From contig NZ_ML138678.1 in the NCBI RefSeq assembly GCF_004028635.1, positions 1,539,112 through 1,603,111 of the forward strand: a stretch of 64,000 bases of DNA. The letters are read 5' to 3'. Origin of the DNA: Streptomyces cyaneus. GTDB lineage: Bacteria; Actinomycetota; Actinomycetes; Streptomycetales; Streptomycetaceae. The notes beneath the pieces were generated by a model. That model was not told the DNA's origin. It was given only the letters and a program-made list of their open reading frames with translations, and did not search any database. The position numbers and the translations under genes are program-made. This document shows, piece by piece, positions 7,972-17,106 of the stretch; within the stretch, counting starts at the first letter, position 1, and every line of letters begins with the position of its first letter.

Positions 7972-10233
7972 TTGCCCAGGTTCAGTGTCATTGTCCCCGC
8001 GTACAAAGTTCAGGCGTATCTGCACGAGTGCCTGGAATCGGTGCTCTCACAGTCGTACCCGGATCTCGAACTGATCGCCGTCGACGACTGCTCACCGGAC
8101 GCGTCCGGCGCGATCATCGACGAGTTCGCGGCCCGCGACGCGCGCGTGCACCCCGTGCACCTCGCCGAGAACCAGGGGCTGGGGCCCGCCCGCAACGCCG
8201 GTATGGCCCAGGCCACCGGCGACTACCTGATCTTCCTCGACAGCGACGACACCCTCACCCCCGACGCCCTGCACGCGATCGCCGACCGGCTGAAGGAGAC
8301 CGGCGACCCGGACGTCCTGGTCTACGACTACGCGCGCACGTACTGGACCGGCGAGACGGTCCGCAACCAGGCCGCGGCCCAGCTCGCCGAAGAGGGCCCG
8401 GCGCCCTTCCGGCTGGCGGACCGGCCGGGGCTGCTGCGGCTGCTGATGGTGGCCTGGAACAAGGCGTACCGGCGGGAGTTCGTCGAGCAGGAGGGCTTCG
8501 CCTTCCCGTCCGGCTACTACGAGGACACGCCCTGGACGTACCCGGTCCTGATGACGGCGGAGTCGATCGCGACCCTGGACCAGGTGTGCGTGCACTACCG
8601 GCAGCGGCGCCGGGGCGGCATCCTCGGCACGGTCAGCCCCCGGCACTTCGACATCTTCGAGCAGTACGACCGTGTCTTCGCGTACGTCGACCAGAACCCC
8701 GAACTCGCCCGCTGGCGGCCGCTGTTGTTCCGCCGGATGGTCGACCACCTGATCGTGGTGTTCGCCCGCCGCAACCGCCTCCCGCGCGACAGCCGCGCCA
8801 AGTTCCTGCGCACGGCCCGCACCTACTACCGCCGATACCGCTCCCCCGGCGCCCCCGTCCCCGCGCGCACCCGGGTCCATCACACCCTGGTCCGCCTGGG
8901 CCTGCACCGCACCTACCGCGCCCTGCAACTGACGGCGGCCCTGGCCCGCCGCACCGCCAAGCTCACGAGCCGCCTGCTGAAGGGCCTGCGTTCCACCGCC
9001 CTGCGCCTGCACTACCGCATCCAGCGCAGCCTTCCCCTGCGCGCCGACCGCGCCGTCTTCGCCGCCCACGGTGTGCGCGGCCACGGCTGCCACCCGGGCG
9101 CCCTGGAGCAGGCGTTCCGCACGCACGCCCCGCGCATCCGCACGGCCTGGGTCGCCGACGCCGAGCAGCACGACTCCGTCCCCACCGGCACCCGCCGTCT
9201 GCGCCCCGACACCGCCGCCTACTGGACGGCCCTCGCCCGCTCCAAGTACCTCGTCCACAACGCCGACTTCGACCGTCGCCTCATCAAGCGTCGCGGCCAG
9301 GTCCTCGTGCAGACCCGGCAGGGCACCCCGCTCAAGCACATGGGCCTGGACCTGCGCGAACGCCCGGCAGCCGCGGGCGACACGGACTTCGACGAACTCC
9401 TCGACAACGTCGACAAGTGGGACTACGTCCTGTCCGCCAACCGCCACTCCACCCTGACCTGGGAACGCGTCTACCCCGGCGGCTACACGACCCTCGAATA
9501 CGGCAGCCCGCGGGCCGATGTCTTCCAGCAGGCGACTTCGGCCGACGTGGCCCGGATCAGGGAGTCGCTCGGCATCCCCGAGGGCGCGGTCGCGATCCTC
9601 TACGCCCCCACCCACCGCGACTACCGCCGCACCCAGCGCACCACCCTCGACCTGCACCACGTCCTGCGCCGCCTGGGCCCCCGCTTCGTCGTGCTGGCCC
9701 GCGCGCACCCCCGGCACGGCGGCCCGCTCGCCCCCACGGCGGGCCAGGTCATCGACGTCAGCGACCACCCGAGCGTCGAGTCGCTGTGCCTCGCCTCGGA
9801 CGCCCTGGTCACCGACTACTCGTCGATCATGTTCGACTACGCCGACCTGGACCGGCCGATCGTGATCCACGCCGACGACCGGGGGGCCTACGAGGCGGCC
9901 CGTGGCACCTACTTCGACCTGCGCTCCTTCCCGCCGGGCGCGGTGTCGCGCAGCGAGGACGAGCTGGTCGACATCTTCGCCACCGGCCACTGGCGCGGCT
10001 CGCGCTCCGCCCAGCTGCGGTCGGCGTTCCGCGAGCGTTTCTGCCCGTACGGCGACGGACGCGCCGCCGAGCGGGTCGTACGCCATGTCGTGCTGGGCGA
10101 GACCGACCACCCGCCCGTCGTACCGCTCGACAAGCGCCACCCCGTACCGTCGCCGGCCGCGTCACTCGCGCACTCCCCGCTCACCACCGTGCCGCAACCC
10201 ACGGGTGCCCGGACCGTCACCGACAGCCGCTGA
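7972..10233 (+). CDS. Bifunctional GT2 glycosyltransferase / CDP-glycerol glycerophosphotransferase-like protein (copy 1)
   Basis: A 753-residue fusion. Residues 1-~300 are a GT2 (GT-A fold) domain with VDD (37-39) and the metal-binding DSD at 90-92. Residues ~340-730 are a TagB/TagF-type glycerophosphotransferase domain ending in the CDP-binding segment TDYSSIMFDYADLDRP. Such domains add polyol-phosphate units to wall polymers at the cytoplasmic membrane. In the motif QTRQGTPLK the first catalytic His of TagF is Gln450; the second, in RAHP, is kept (His579). The start is TTG, chosen because the GT2 fold begins MPRFSVIVP as in its paralogs. It is the first of three tandem paralogs. Confidence 0.9.
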   Translation: MPRFSVIVPAYKVQAYLHECLESVLSQSYPDLELIAVDDCSPDASGAIIDEFAARDARVHPVHLAENQGLGPARNAGMAQATGDYLIFLDSDDTLTPDALHAIADRLKETGDPDVLVYDYARTYWTGETVRNQAAAQLAEEGPAPFRLADRPGLLRLLMVAWNKAYRREFVEQEGFAFPSGYYEDTPWTYPVLMTAESIATLDQVCVHYRQRRRGGILGTVSPRHFDIFEQYDRVFAYVDQNPELARWRPLLFRRMVDHLIVVFARRNRLPRDSRAKFLRTARTYYRRYRSPGAPVPARTRVHHTLVRLGLHRTYRALQLTAALARRTAKLTSRLLKGLRSTALRLHYRIQRSLPLRADRAVFAAHGVRGHGCHPGALEQAFRTHAPRIRTAWVADAEQHDSVPTGTRRLRPDTAAYWTALARSKYLVHNADFDRRLIKRRGQVLVQTRQGTPLKHMGLDLRERPAAAGDTDFDELLDNVDKWDYVLSANRHSTLTWERVYPGGYTTLEYGSPRADVFQQATSADVARIRESLGIPEGAVAILYAPTHRDYRRTQRTTLDLHHVLRRLGPRFVVLARAHPRHGGPLAPTAGQVIDVSDHPSVESLCLASDALVTDYSSIMFDYADLDRPIVIHADDRGAYEAARGTYFDLRSFPPGAVSRSEDELVDIFATGHWRGSRSAQLRSAFRERFCPYGDGRAAERVVRHVVLGETDHPPVVPLDKRHPVPSPAASLAHSPLTTVPQPTGARTVTDSR

Positions 10234-10260
10234 ACGCCGTTCTCACGGAAGAGGAGTCAC

Positions 10261-10347
10261 ATGCCCTCCAGCCCGTCGCGGCCCACGCCGAGCCGGCCGC
10301 ACACGTGGCGCCCGGCCGGGCGGCCCGGCCGTCGTCGCACCGAGTGA
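10261..10347 (+). CDS. Possible 28-residue peptide between two wall-polymer genes
   Basis: An ATG preceded by a strong Shine-Dalgarno (GAAGAGGAG, 5 nt spacing) opens a 28-codon frame rich in Pro, Arg and Ser that stops 57 nt before the next start. No homolog is recognised. It may be a leader peptide for the downstream gene, or the remnant start of a lost gene. The ribosome-binding site is better than that of either neighbour, which is the only reason for listing it. Confidence 0.25.
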   Translation: MPSSPSRPTPSRPHTWRPAGRPGRRRTE

Positions 10348-10404
10348 GGCCGACCCCGGCCTCTTGAACAACCAGGCCGCCAGAACAACGACAGAAAGAG
10401 CAGT

Positions 10405-12606
10405 ATGCCCCGCTTCAGCATCATCGTTCCGTCCCATGGGGTCGCGGGCCGGCTGTCCCAGGCACTGGACTCGGTCCTCGCCCAGTCCTTCGGCGACTTC
10501 GAGCTGATCCCGGTCTGCGACGCCGCCGACTCCCCGGCGGCGCACGTCGCAGCCGGGTACGCCGAGCGGGACTGCCGGGTGGCGCCCGTGAACTCGCCGC
10601 CGGCGGCCGGGCTGGCCGGGGCGAGAAACGCCGGTGTGCGGGCGGCGATCGGTGAGTGGCTGCTCTTCCTGGACGGCGACGACGAGCTGATGCCGGGCGC
10701 GCTGGCGGCGCTGGACGCCCGGCTGAGCGAGACCGGTGACGTGGATGTCCTGCACTTCGAGCACGAGCGGACGCCGTGGTGGGTGGGTGAGCCGACCAAC
10801 CCGGCCGCGCTCGTGCTGGCCCGGACGCCGAGTGGGGTCTTCTCGCCCGAGGAGGCCGTCGAGCTGACGGGCGTCCAGCTGCCCGCGTGGAGTGCGGCCT
10901 ACCGGCGGGCCTTCCTCGTCGGGCGCCAACTCCGCTTTCCCGACGGCCACTTCACCGACGTCGGCTTCGGTGGCCTGGTGGTGATGGGCGCCGAGCGGAT
11001 GGCGGTGCTGCGCCAGGTCGTCGTACGGCATCTGCTGCGGCGGCAGGGCAACCGGCTGGGCCTGCCGGGGGAGCACCACTTCGAGCTGCTGGACCAGGCC
11101 GAGCTGGTGCTGACGCGGGCGGCCGAGCAGGGGCTGTCCGAGGAACGGCGCGCGGCGCTGTTCGAGCAGCTCTTCGCCGCCGTACTGAAGACAGCCGCCC
11201 ATCCGCGACGGCTGCCGCGCGGGCGCCGGGCCTTCTTCCGGCGCGCGGGCAGGCTCTACCGGCGGCACCGCCCCGCCGGGTTCCGGACGCCGGGCGGCAG
11301 TCTCGGTGTGCAGCACCGGCTGCTGGCGAGCGGGGCGTACGCGGCGTTCCGGGCGCTGCGCCGGGCCAACCAGGCGGCGGCGCGGGCGGCCTCGGGTGCG
11401 CCGCGTCCGCGCGGGCTGCGCACACGGCTGCGCTACCGGCTTCAGCTGCGCCGCCCGCTGGATCAGAACCTCGCCGTGTACTGCGCGTACTGGGGGCGCG
11501 GCTACGTCTGCAACCCGGCCGCGATCCACGCCAAGGCGCGCGAACTCGCCCCGCACATCCGCTCGGTGTTCCTGGTCGAGGCGGACGAGGCGCACACCGT
11601 GCCGAAGGATGTGGAGTACGCGGTCATCGGCAGCCGCAAGTACTGGGACGTGCTGGCCCGCGCCAAGTACCTGATCAACAACGCGAACTTCGCGGACGCC
11701 GTCGTCAAGCGCAAGGGCAGCGTGCATCTGTCGACCCAGCACGGCACCCCGCTGAAGAAGATGGGCGCCGACCAGGCGACGTACCCCGTGGTGGCGGCCG
11801 CGACCGGCAGCTTCGCCAAACTGCTGGCCCGCGTCGACCGCTGGGACTACAACCTCACCTCCAACCGGCACTCCACCGAGATGTGGGAAAGCGCCTATCC
11901 CGCCGCGCACGAGACCCTCGAGTACGGCTATCCGCGCAACGACGTCTACTACACGGCGGACGCCACCGACGTCGCCCGCATCCGCCGCGAACTCGGCGTC
12001 CCCGAGGGCAAGAAGGCCCTGCTCTACGCGCCCACGCACCGCGATTACGCCACCGGCTTCGAGTCGAGCCTCGACCTTCAGGCGCTGTGCGAGGAGATCG
12101 GCGACGAGTACGTCGTGCTGCTGCGCGCCCACTACTTCTACGACCAGGGCGGCGCGCGCGGCACCGGCCGGATCATCGACGTCACCGGGCACCGCTCGTC
12201 CGAGGACGTGTGCCTGGCCGCCGACGCGCTGATCACCGACTACTCCTCGATCATGTTCGACTACGCCAATCTGGACCGGCCGATCGTCGTGTACGCGGAC
12301 GACTGGGACGTCTACCGGGAGCTGCGGGGCGTCTACTTCGACCTGATGGAGGCCCCGCCGGGCCGGGTGACCCGCACGCCGGGCGAGCTGGCGGCCGTCT
12401 TCCGCGACGGCTCGTGGGCGGACGAGGAGGCCAGGGCGCTGCGTGCCGCGTTCCGGGAGCGGTTCTGCCAGTTCGACGACGGGCGCGCCGCCGAGCGGGT
12501 CGTACGCCGGGTGCTGCTCGGTGAGCCGCCCGAGGCGAGCCCGCCGGTGATCCCCCTGGCCGAGCGCATCCCCGCCCCCGCCGCGACGACCCTCGTGAGG
12601 AACTGA
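10405..12606 (+). CDS. Bifunctional GT2 glycosyltransferase / CDP-glycerol glycerophosphotransferase-like protein (copy 2)
   Basis: A 733-residue paralog of the gene before it. The GT2 domain keeps the metal motif (FLDGDDE, near residues 91-97) but the first nucleotide-binding aspartates are altered (PVCDAAD rather than AVDD). The TagF-like half has the full catalytic set: His446 in the QHGTPLK motif, RAH in LLRAHYFY, and TDYSSIMFDYANLDRP. It should be a working polyol-phosphate transferase. The ATG start begins the conserved MPRFSIIVP. The next paralog starts 1 nt after its stop, so translation is coupled. Confidence 0.91.
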   Translation: MPRFSIIVPSHGVAGRLSQALDSVLAQSFGDFELIPVCDAADSPAAHVAAGYAERDCRVAPVNSPPAAGLAGARNAGVRAAIGEWLLFLDGDDELMPGALAALDARLSETGDVDVLHFEHERTPWWVGEPTNPAALVLARTPSGVFSPEEAVELTGVQLPAWSAAYRRAFLVGRQLRFPDGHFTDVGFGGLVVMGAERMAVLRQVVVRHLLRRQGNRLGLPGEHHFELLDQAELVLTRAAEQGLSEERRAALFEQLFAAVLKTAAHPRRLPRGRRAFFRRAGRLYRRHRPAGFRTPGGSLGVQHRLLASGAYAAFRALRRANQAAARAASGAPRPRGLRTRLRYRLQLRRPLDQNLAVYCAYWGRGYVCNPAAIHAKARELAPHIRSVFLVEADEAHTVPKDVEYAVIGSRKYWDVLARAKYLINNANFADAVVKRKGSVHLSTQHGTPLKKMGADQATYPVVAAATGSFAKLLARVDRWDYNLTSNRHSTEMWESAYPAAHETLEYGYPRNDVYYTADATDVARIRRELGVPEGKKALLYAPTHRDYATGFESSLDLQALCEEIGDEYVVLLRAHYFYDQGGARGTGRIIDVTGHRSSEDVCLAADALITDYSSIMFDYANLDRPIVVYADDWDVYRELRGVYFDLMEAPPGRVTRTPGELAAVFRDGSWADEEARALRAAFRERFCQFDDGRAAERVVRRVLLGEPPEASPPVIPLAERIPAPAATTLVRN

Positions 12607-12607
12607 C

Positions 12608-14839
12608 GTGCCCCGCTTCAGCATCATCGTCCCCGTCTTCAAGGTGCAGGGCTTTCTGCGGGAGTGTCTCGACTCGGTGCTCGGGCAGTCGTACACCGAC
12701 TTCGAGGTGATCGCCGTCGACGACCGCTCCCCCGACAGCTGCCCCGCCATCCTGGACGCCTACGCGGAACGCGACGTACGTGTGCGTGTGCTGCACCTGC
12801 CGGAGAACGTCGGCCTCGGCCGGGCCCGCAACGCCGGTCTGGAGCAGGCGAGCGGCGACTACGCCCTGTTCCTCGACAGCGACGACCACTACACACCGGG
12901 CCTGCTGGCCGCCGTCGCCGCACGTCTGGAGGCGACCGACGACCCGGACATCCTGGTCTTCGACCACGTACGCACCCATTGGTGGGGCCGCGGCGGCCGC
13001 AGCACGGCGGCGGACCTGCTGGCCGCGGCCGGCACGGGCACCTTCAGCGTCCGCGAGAGCCCGGAGTACCTGCACCTGTTCCTGGTCGCCTGGAACAAGG
13101 CGTACCGGCGTGACTTCCTCCTCAAGCACGAGCTGCGCTACGCGCCGGGCCTGTACGAGGACGCGCCCGTCACCTACCGCTCGATGGTGCTGGCCGACCG
13201 TATCGCCTGCCTGGAGCGGATCGGGGTCGAGTACCGGCAGCGCAGGCAGGGCGCGATCACCAAGACGCCGGGACGGCGGCACTTCGACATCTTTCCGCAG
13301 TACGAGGGCCTGTTCGCGTTCCTGGAGGGGCGCCCGGACCTGGCGTGGGCGCGCCCGCTGCTGTTCGAACGGGCCCTGGACCACATGCTGTTCGTGCTGG
13401 CGCGGGAGGACCGGGTGAGGCCCGCGGACCGGCCGGACTTCTACCGTGAGATCCGCTCCTTCCACGCCCGCCACCTTCCGGAGGGCTTCACCCCGCCCGA
13501 CGGCTGGCGCGGCAAGGAGATGCGGCTGCTGGCGACGGCGCCCTACGCGTCGTACGCCGTGGCTCGCTCTCTGCGCGACCTGCGCAGGGTGGCGGGGGCC
13601 GGCAAGCGGCGCGTGACGGGGGCGGCCTCGCAGCGGGCCCAACGGGCCTGGTACGCGGCCCAGTCGAAGCTTCCGCTCGATCCGCACCTGGCCGTCTACT
13701 CGGCGTTCTCGCATCGCGGGGTGCTGGGCGATCCGGCGGCGATCCACGCCAAGGCCTGTGAGATCGCCCCGCACATCAGGGGTGTGTGGGTCGTCCAGGA
13801 GGACGCGGTCGACTCGCTCCCTCCCGGCACCGACTTCGTGACGCCCGGCTCGCGGCGCTACCACGAGGTCATGGCGCGGGCCACGTACTGGGTGAACAAC
13901 GTCAACTGGCCCGGCACCCTGACCAAGCGCCCCGGCAGCGTCCACGTCCAGACCCACCAGGGCACCCCGCTCAAGTACATGGCGGCCGACCTGCTGGCCA
14001 AGCCCGGCGCCCGGCACGGCTTCGACGTGCCGAAGATGCTGTGGCGCGCGGACCGCTGGGACTACAGCCTGGTGGCCAACCGGCACTCGGAGCTGGTGTG
14101 GGAGCGGGCGTATCCATGCCACTTCACGTCGCTGCGAACGGGGAGCCCGCGCAATGATGTGCTGGTCGACGCGGATCCGGAGGCCGGTGCGGCCGCCCGT
14201 GCGCGGCTCGGTGTGCCCGCCGGTGACACCGTCGTGCTGTATGCGCCGACCCGCCGCGAGTACCGCCGGGGCGGCCATGTCGACCGGATCGATCTCGCCC
14301 GGTTCGCCGCGGACCTCGGCGCGGGTCACACGCTCGTCGTGCGCCTGCATCCGTCGCTGGCGCAGGGCACGGCACGCGGGATGGGCCTGGCCGATCTGCA
14401 CCGGCGGGGCGTGCTGATCGACGCGACGAACGAGCCGCACGTCGAGGACGTACTGCTCGCCGCCGATGTGCTGGTCACCGACTACTCGGCCCTGATGTTC
14501 GACTACGCCAACCTGGACCGGCCGATCGTGATCCACGCCGACGACTGGGGGGCGTACGCGGCGAGCAGGGGCGCCTACTTCGACATCACGGCGGACGCGC
14601 CGGGTCATGTGTCCCGCTCCTACCGGGAGTTGGCGTGGCTGTTCGCGTCCGGGACGTGGCAGGACGGGGAGTCGGCGCGGTTGCGGGCGGGGTTCCGGGA
14701 GCGGTTCTGCGAGTTCGACGACGGGTTGGCCGCGGAACGGGTCGTACGGACGTTGCTGCTGGGTGAGTCGATGCCGGAGCGTCCGAGCGAGGTGAGGGTG
14801 CCGGCCCCGGCGGATGCGAGGGCTCACTCGATGAGGTGA
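12608..14839 (+). CDS. Bifunctional GT2 glycosyltransferase / CDP-glycerol glycerophosphotransferase-like protein (copy 3)
   Basis: A 743-residue fusion with a GTG start 1 nt after the previous stop, so it lies in the same operon. The GT2 half has VDDRSPD and FLDSDD intact. In the TagF-like half, the HGT motif reads QTHQGTPLK: Gln451 stands where TagF has its catalytic histidine. RLHP and TDYSALMFDYANLDRP are retained. The Ser-Ser of the CDP motif is Ser-Ala. Shared synteny and the paralog set point to synthesis of an anionic wall glycopolymer. The exact sugar or polyol cannot be assigned from sequence. Confidence 0.9.
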   Translation: MPRFSIIVPVFKVQGFLRECLDSVLGQSYTDFEVIAVDDRSPDSCPAILDAYAERDVRVRVLHLPENVGLGRARNAGLEQASGDYALFLDSDDHYTPGLLAAVAARLEATDDPDILVFDHVRTHWWGRGGRSTAADLLAAAGTGTFSVRESPEYLHLFLVAWNKAYRRDFLLKHELRYAPGLYEDAPVTYRSMVLADRIACLERIGVEYRQRRQGAITKTPGRRHFDIFPQYEGLFAFLEGRPDLAWARPLLFERALDHMLFVLAREDRVRPADRPDFYREIRSFHARHLPEGFTPPDGWRGKEMRLLATAPYASYAVARSLRDLRRVAGAGKRRVTGAASQRAQRAWYAAQSKLPLDPHLAVYSAFSHRGVLGDPAAIHAKACEIAPHIRGVWVVQEDAVDSLPPGTDFVTPGSRRYHEVMARATYWVNNVNWPGTLTKRPGSVHVQTHQGTPLKYMAADLLAKPGARHGFDVPKMLWRADRWDYSLVANRHSELVWERAYPCHFTSLRTGSPRNDVLVDADPEAGAAARARLGVPAGDTVVLYAPTRREYRRGGHVDRIDLARFAADLGAGHTLVVRLHPSLAQGTARGMGLADLHRRGVLIDATNEPHVEDVLLAADVLVTDYSALMFDYANLDRPIVIHADDWGAYAASRGAYFDITADAPGHVSRSYRELAWLFASGTWQDGESARLRAGFRERFCEFDDGLAAERVVRTLLLGESMPERPSEVRVPAPADARAHSMR

Positions 14840-14854
14840 TGTGAGGTAAAGCCG

Positions 14855-14885
14855 TTGACCCGACCGGCTCGATCGGGAACATACG
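14855..14885 (+). promoter_or_regulatory. Candidate promoter for a leaderless transcript of the membrane glycosyltransferase
   Basis: TTGACC (14855-14860) is followed after 17-19 nt by AACATACG (14878-14885). The start point predicted from this -10 falls on the ATG at 14890, and there is no Shine-Dalgarno. The following gene may therefore be transcribed without a leader. Confidence 0.4.
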
Positions 14886-14889
14886 GCAA

Positions 14890-16521
14890 ATGCCTCAAAC
14901 CCACACAACCTCCACGACCAGAACTGCGGCCGCTGTAGGTGTCCTCGTCCAGAGGACCGTGCGCGGCGCGAGTGCCCTGCGCGGCGGCCGCAGTTGGCGT
15001 CCGACGCCGTATCAGGTCTTCGGCTTCCTGTTCTTCCTGGTGATGTTGCTGGCGTACTGGGCCGTGCCGCTGTGCTGTGACGCGGGTCAGCACGCGGCGG
15101 TCGTCGAACGCCTCAAGGTGAACCTGCTCCACCCGCGCCATCCGATGGCGGACCTGCCGGGCGCGGGCAGCCCGTACTACTCGCCGTACGCGGTCGCGCA
15201 GGGCGCGTTCGCCCGGCTGACCGGGCTGGGCGGCTGGGAGGTGGTGCGGCTGGCCGGTCCGCTGAACCTGCTGGTGCTGCTGACCGGCATCGGCCGCTTC
15301 GTGCGGGTGCTGACGCCCAGGCCATGGGCGCCGGTGCTCGCGCTGGGGGCGATGACGCTGCTGTGGGGGACCGAGCGGGCCTGGTGGAGCGGGTATCTGA
15401 GCCTGTTGTCGATGACGGGGAACCTCGGCTATCCGTCTGCCTTCGCCATCGGGCTCACCTTCTGGGCGTGGGCGCTCACGGGGGCGCGGGCACGCGGGGA
15501 GGGGCTCGTCCGGTACGTCGGGCCGAGCGGGCTGCCGGGGTTCGCCGGGTACGCGGGGATCGGCGCGCTGTACGGGCTGGTCCTGCTGATCCATCCGATC
15601 ACCGCGGCGGCGGCGGTGCTGGGGGCGGTGGCGTTCGTCGGCGGGTGGCAGCGGGGGTGGCGGGGCGCCGCGGCCGTGCAGGGGGCGGTGGTCGTGCGGT
15701 GGGGGGTGGTCGCGCGGTGGGGCGTGGCGGCGGGGGCGGCGTTGCTGGTTGCCGGGTGCTGGCCGTACTTCGACGTGTTCGCGCTGGCCGGGGACGACAG
15801 CGTGGACTGGATGCACCGGCGGCTGTACGAGCATCTCGGCGGGCAGTTCTGGCTGGCGCTGCTGGGGTTGCCGGCGCTGTGGCTACGCCGGCGGCGGGGT
15901 TCCTGGCGGGATCCGCTGGTGCTGCTCTTCGCCCTCGACTGCCTGTTCGTGGCGTACGGCTGGGTCAGCGGCCACTACACCTACGGCAGGATCCTCGGGC
16001 TCACCCTGGTGCCGCTGCAGTTCGCGCTCGCGGTGGAGCTGGCGGCGCCCCGGCCGTGGGGCAGGGCGCGGCAGGTGCTGGGCGGGGCGGCGGCCGTCGG
16101 GGCCTGTGTCGGGTTCCTCACCGTGCAGGGCGGGGCGGTGGTGCCGCGCGCGCTGGATCCGATCGGCCTCGAACAGCCGTCGCGCTGGCCGTCGTACGCC
16201 TGGGCGGCACGGCACGTAGGGAAGGGCGAAGTGGTGATCTCCGACGGGCACTTCGCCCCTCGCTCCATCCCCGGGTACGGGCCGAACCTCGCCGCGCCGA
16301 TCTGGCCCGACCCCGCCCTGGACGAGCGGGAACGGGAGCGTCGGCTCGCCGATGTCCGCGCCTACCTCTCCGACACCTCGACCCGCGCCGAGCGCACGGC
16401 CGTCGCCCGGCGGTACCACGCACGCTGGCTGCTGCTGACGCGGTGGAAGACGGTGCCGGAGGAGGCGGTGGTGGTGGCGTGGAGTCGAGGGACGGGGGAG
16501 GTGTTGGCGCGGATCGGGTGA
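14890..16521 (+). CDS. Polytopic membrane protein, GT-C glycosyltransferase-like (wall-polymer locus)
   Basis: A 543-residue protein with about 10-12 hydrophobic segments starting near residue 45 and a soluble C-terminal domain of about 130 residues. The first extracytoplasmic loop carries DAGQHAAVVERL and the conserved SPYYSPY element. The protein at 30898-32388 has the same architecture and motifs (GMHAATVERL, SPYYSPW), so the two are paralogs. This layout fits polyprenyl-phosphate-sugar-dependent GT-C enzymes that act outside the membrane, so a role in decorating or extending the wall polymer is inferred. No catalytic residue is proven. Confidence 0.75.
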   Translation: MPQTHTTSTTRTAAAVGVLVQRTVRGASALRGGRSWRPTPYQVFGFLFFLVMLLAYWAVPLCCDAGQHAAVVERLKVNLLHPRHPMADLPGAGSPYYSPYAVAQGAFARLTGLGGWEVVRLAGPLNLLVLLTGIGRFVRVLTPRPWAPVLALGAMTLLWGTERAWWSGYLSLLSMTGNLGYPSAFAIGLTFWAWALTGARARGEGLVRYVGPSGLPGFAGYAGIGALYGLVLLIHPITAAAAVLGAVAFVGGWQRGWRGAAAVQGAVVVRWGVVARWGVAAGAALLVAGCWPYFDVFALAGDDSVDWMHRRLYEHLGGQFWLALLGLPALWLRRRRGSWRDPLVLLFALDCLFVAYGWVSGHYTYGRILGLTLVPLQFALAVELAAPRPWGRARQVLGGAAAVGACVGFLTVQGGAVVPRALDPIGLEQPSRWPSYAWAARHVGKGEVVISDGHFAPRSIPGYGPNLAAPIWPDPALDERERERRLADVRAYLSDTSTRAERTAVARRYHARWLLLTRWKTVPEEAVVVAWSRGTGEVLARIG

Positions 16522-16559
16522 GGGGCGCAGGACCGGGTGACGGTCGGTTCGGGGTGGGG

Positions 16560-16973
16560 TTACTCGATGACCAGGTCGACGTCGATGTTGCCGCGGGTGG
16601 CGTTGGAGTAGGGGCAGACCTGGTGGGCGGTCTCGACGAGCTTGCGGCCGGTCGCCTCGTCCAGGGTGTCGGGCAGCTCGATGCGCAGCGTCACCTTCAG
16701 ACCGAAGCCCTCGCCCTGCTTGCCTATGCCGACCTCGGCGGTGACGGCGGCGTCGGAGACGTCGACCTTCGCCTGACGGCCCACGAGGCCGAGGGCGCTG
16801 CCGAAGCAGGCGGCGTAACCGGCGGCGAACAGCTGCTCCGGGTTCGTGCCCTCGCCGTTGCCGCCCAGCTCCACCGGCGGGGCCAGCTTGAGGTCGATCT
16901 TGCCGTCGTTGGAAACGGCGCGACCGTCGCGGCCGTGGGTGGCGGTGGCGACAGCGGTGTAGAGCGCGTCCAT
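16560..16973 (-). CDS. ohr: Organic hydroperoxide resistance protein (Ohr/OsmC family)
   Basis: A 137-residue thiol peroxidase that reduces organic hydroperoxides. The two redox cysteines are present: Cys56 (YAACFGS) and Cys120 (HQVCPYSNATRGN, a family signature). The start is ATG 16973; a longer in-frame extension upstream crosses the operator and is not family-like. It is divergent from ohrR, the classical arrangement, with the shared operator between the two genes. It is unrelated to the wall-polymer genes that flank it. Confidence 0.96.
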   Translation of the reverse strand: MDALYTAVATATHGRDGRAVSNDGKIDLKLAPPVELGGNGEGTNPEQLFAAGYAACFGSALGLVGRQAKVDVSDAAVTAEVGIGKQGEGFGLKVTLRIELPDTLDEATGRKLVETAHQVCPYSNATRGNIDVDLVIE

Positions 16974-17057
16974 GGAAAACCATCCCTCTCGAAAGTCGTG
17001 TGACGGGCGGCGGGCCTTGCGTGTATCGGTCCGCCGCACGACCACAAGTAGAGCACA

Positions 17058-17068
17058 CAATTCAATTG
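17058..17068. promoter_or_regulatory. OhrR operator candidate between ohr and ohrR
   Basis: CAATTCAATTG is an AT-rich inverted repeat in an otherwise G+C-rich region, inside ACACAATTCAATTGCACACA. It resembles the known OhrR box of other bacteria (TACAATT/AATTGTA). It sits 85 nt from the ohr start and about 40 nt from the ohrR start, well placed to control both. Confidence 0.7.
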
Positions 17069-17106
17069 CACACAACTAAATGACGGACAGGAGCTACCCT
17101 GGAGGC

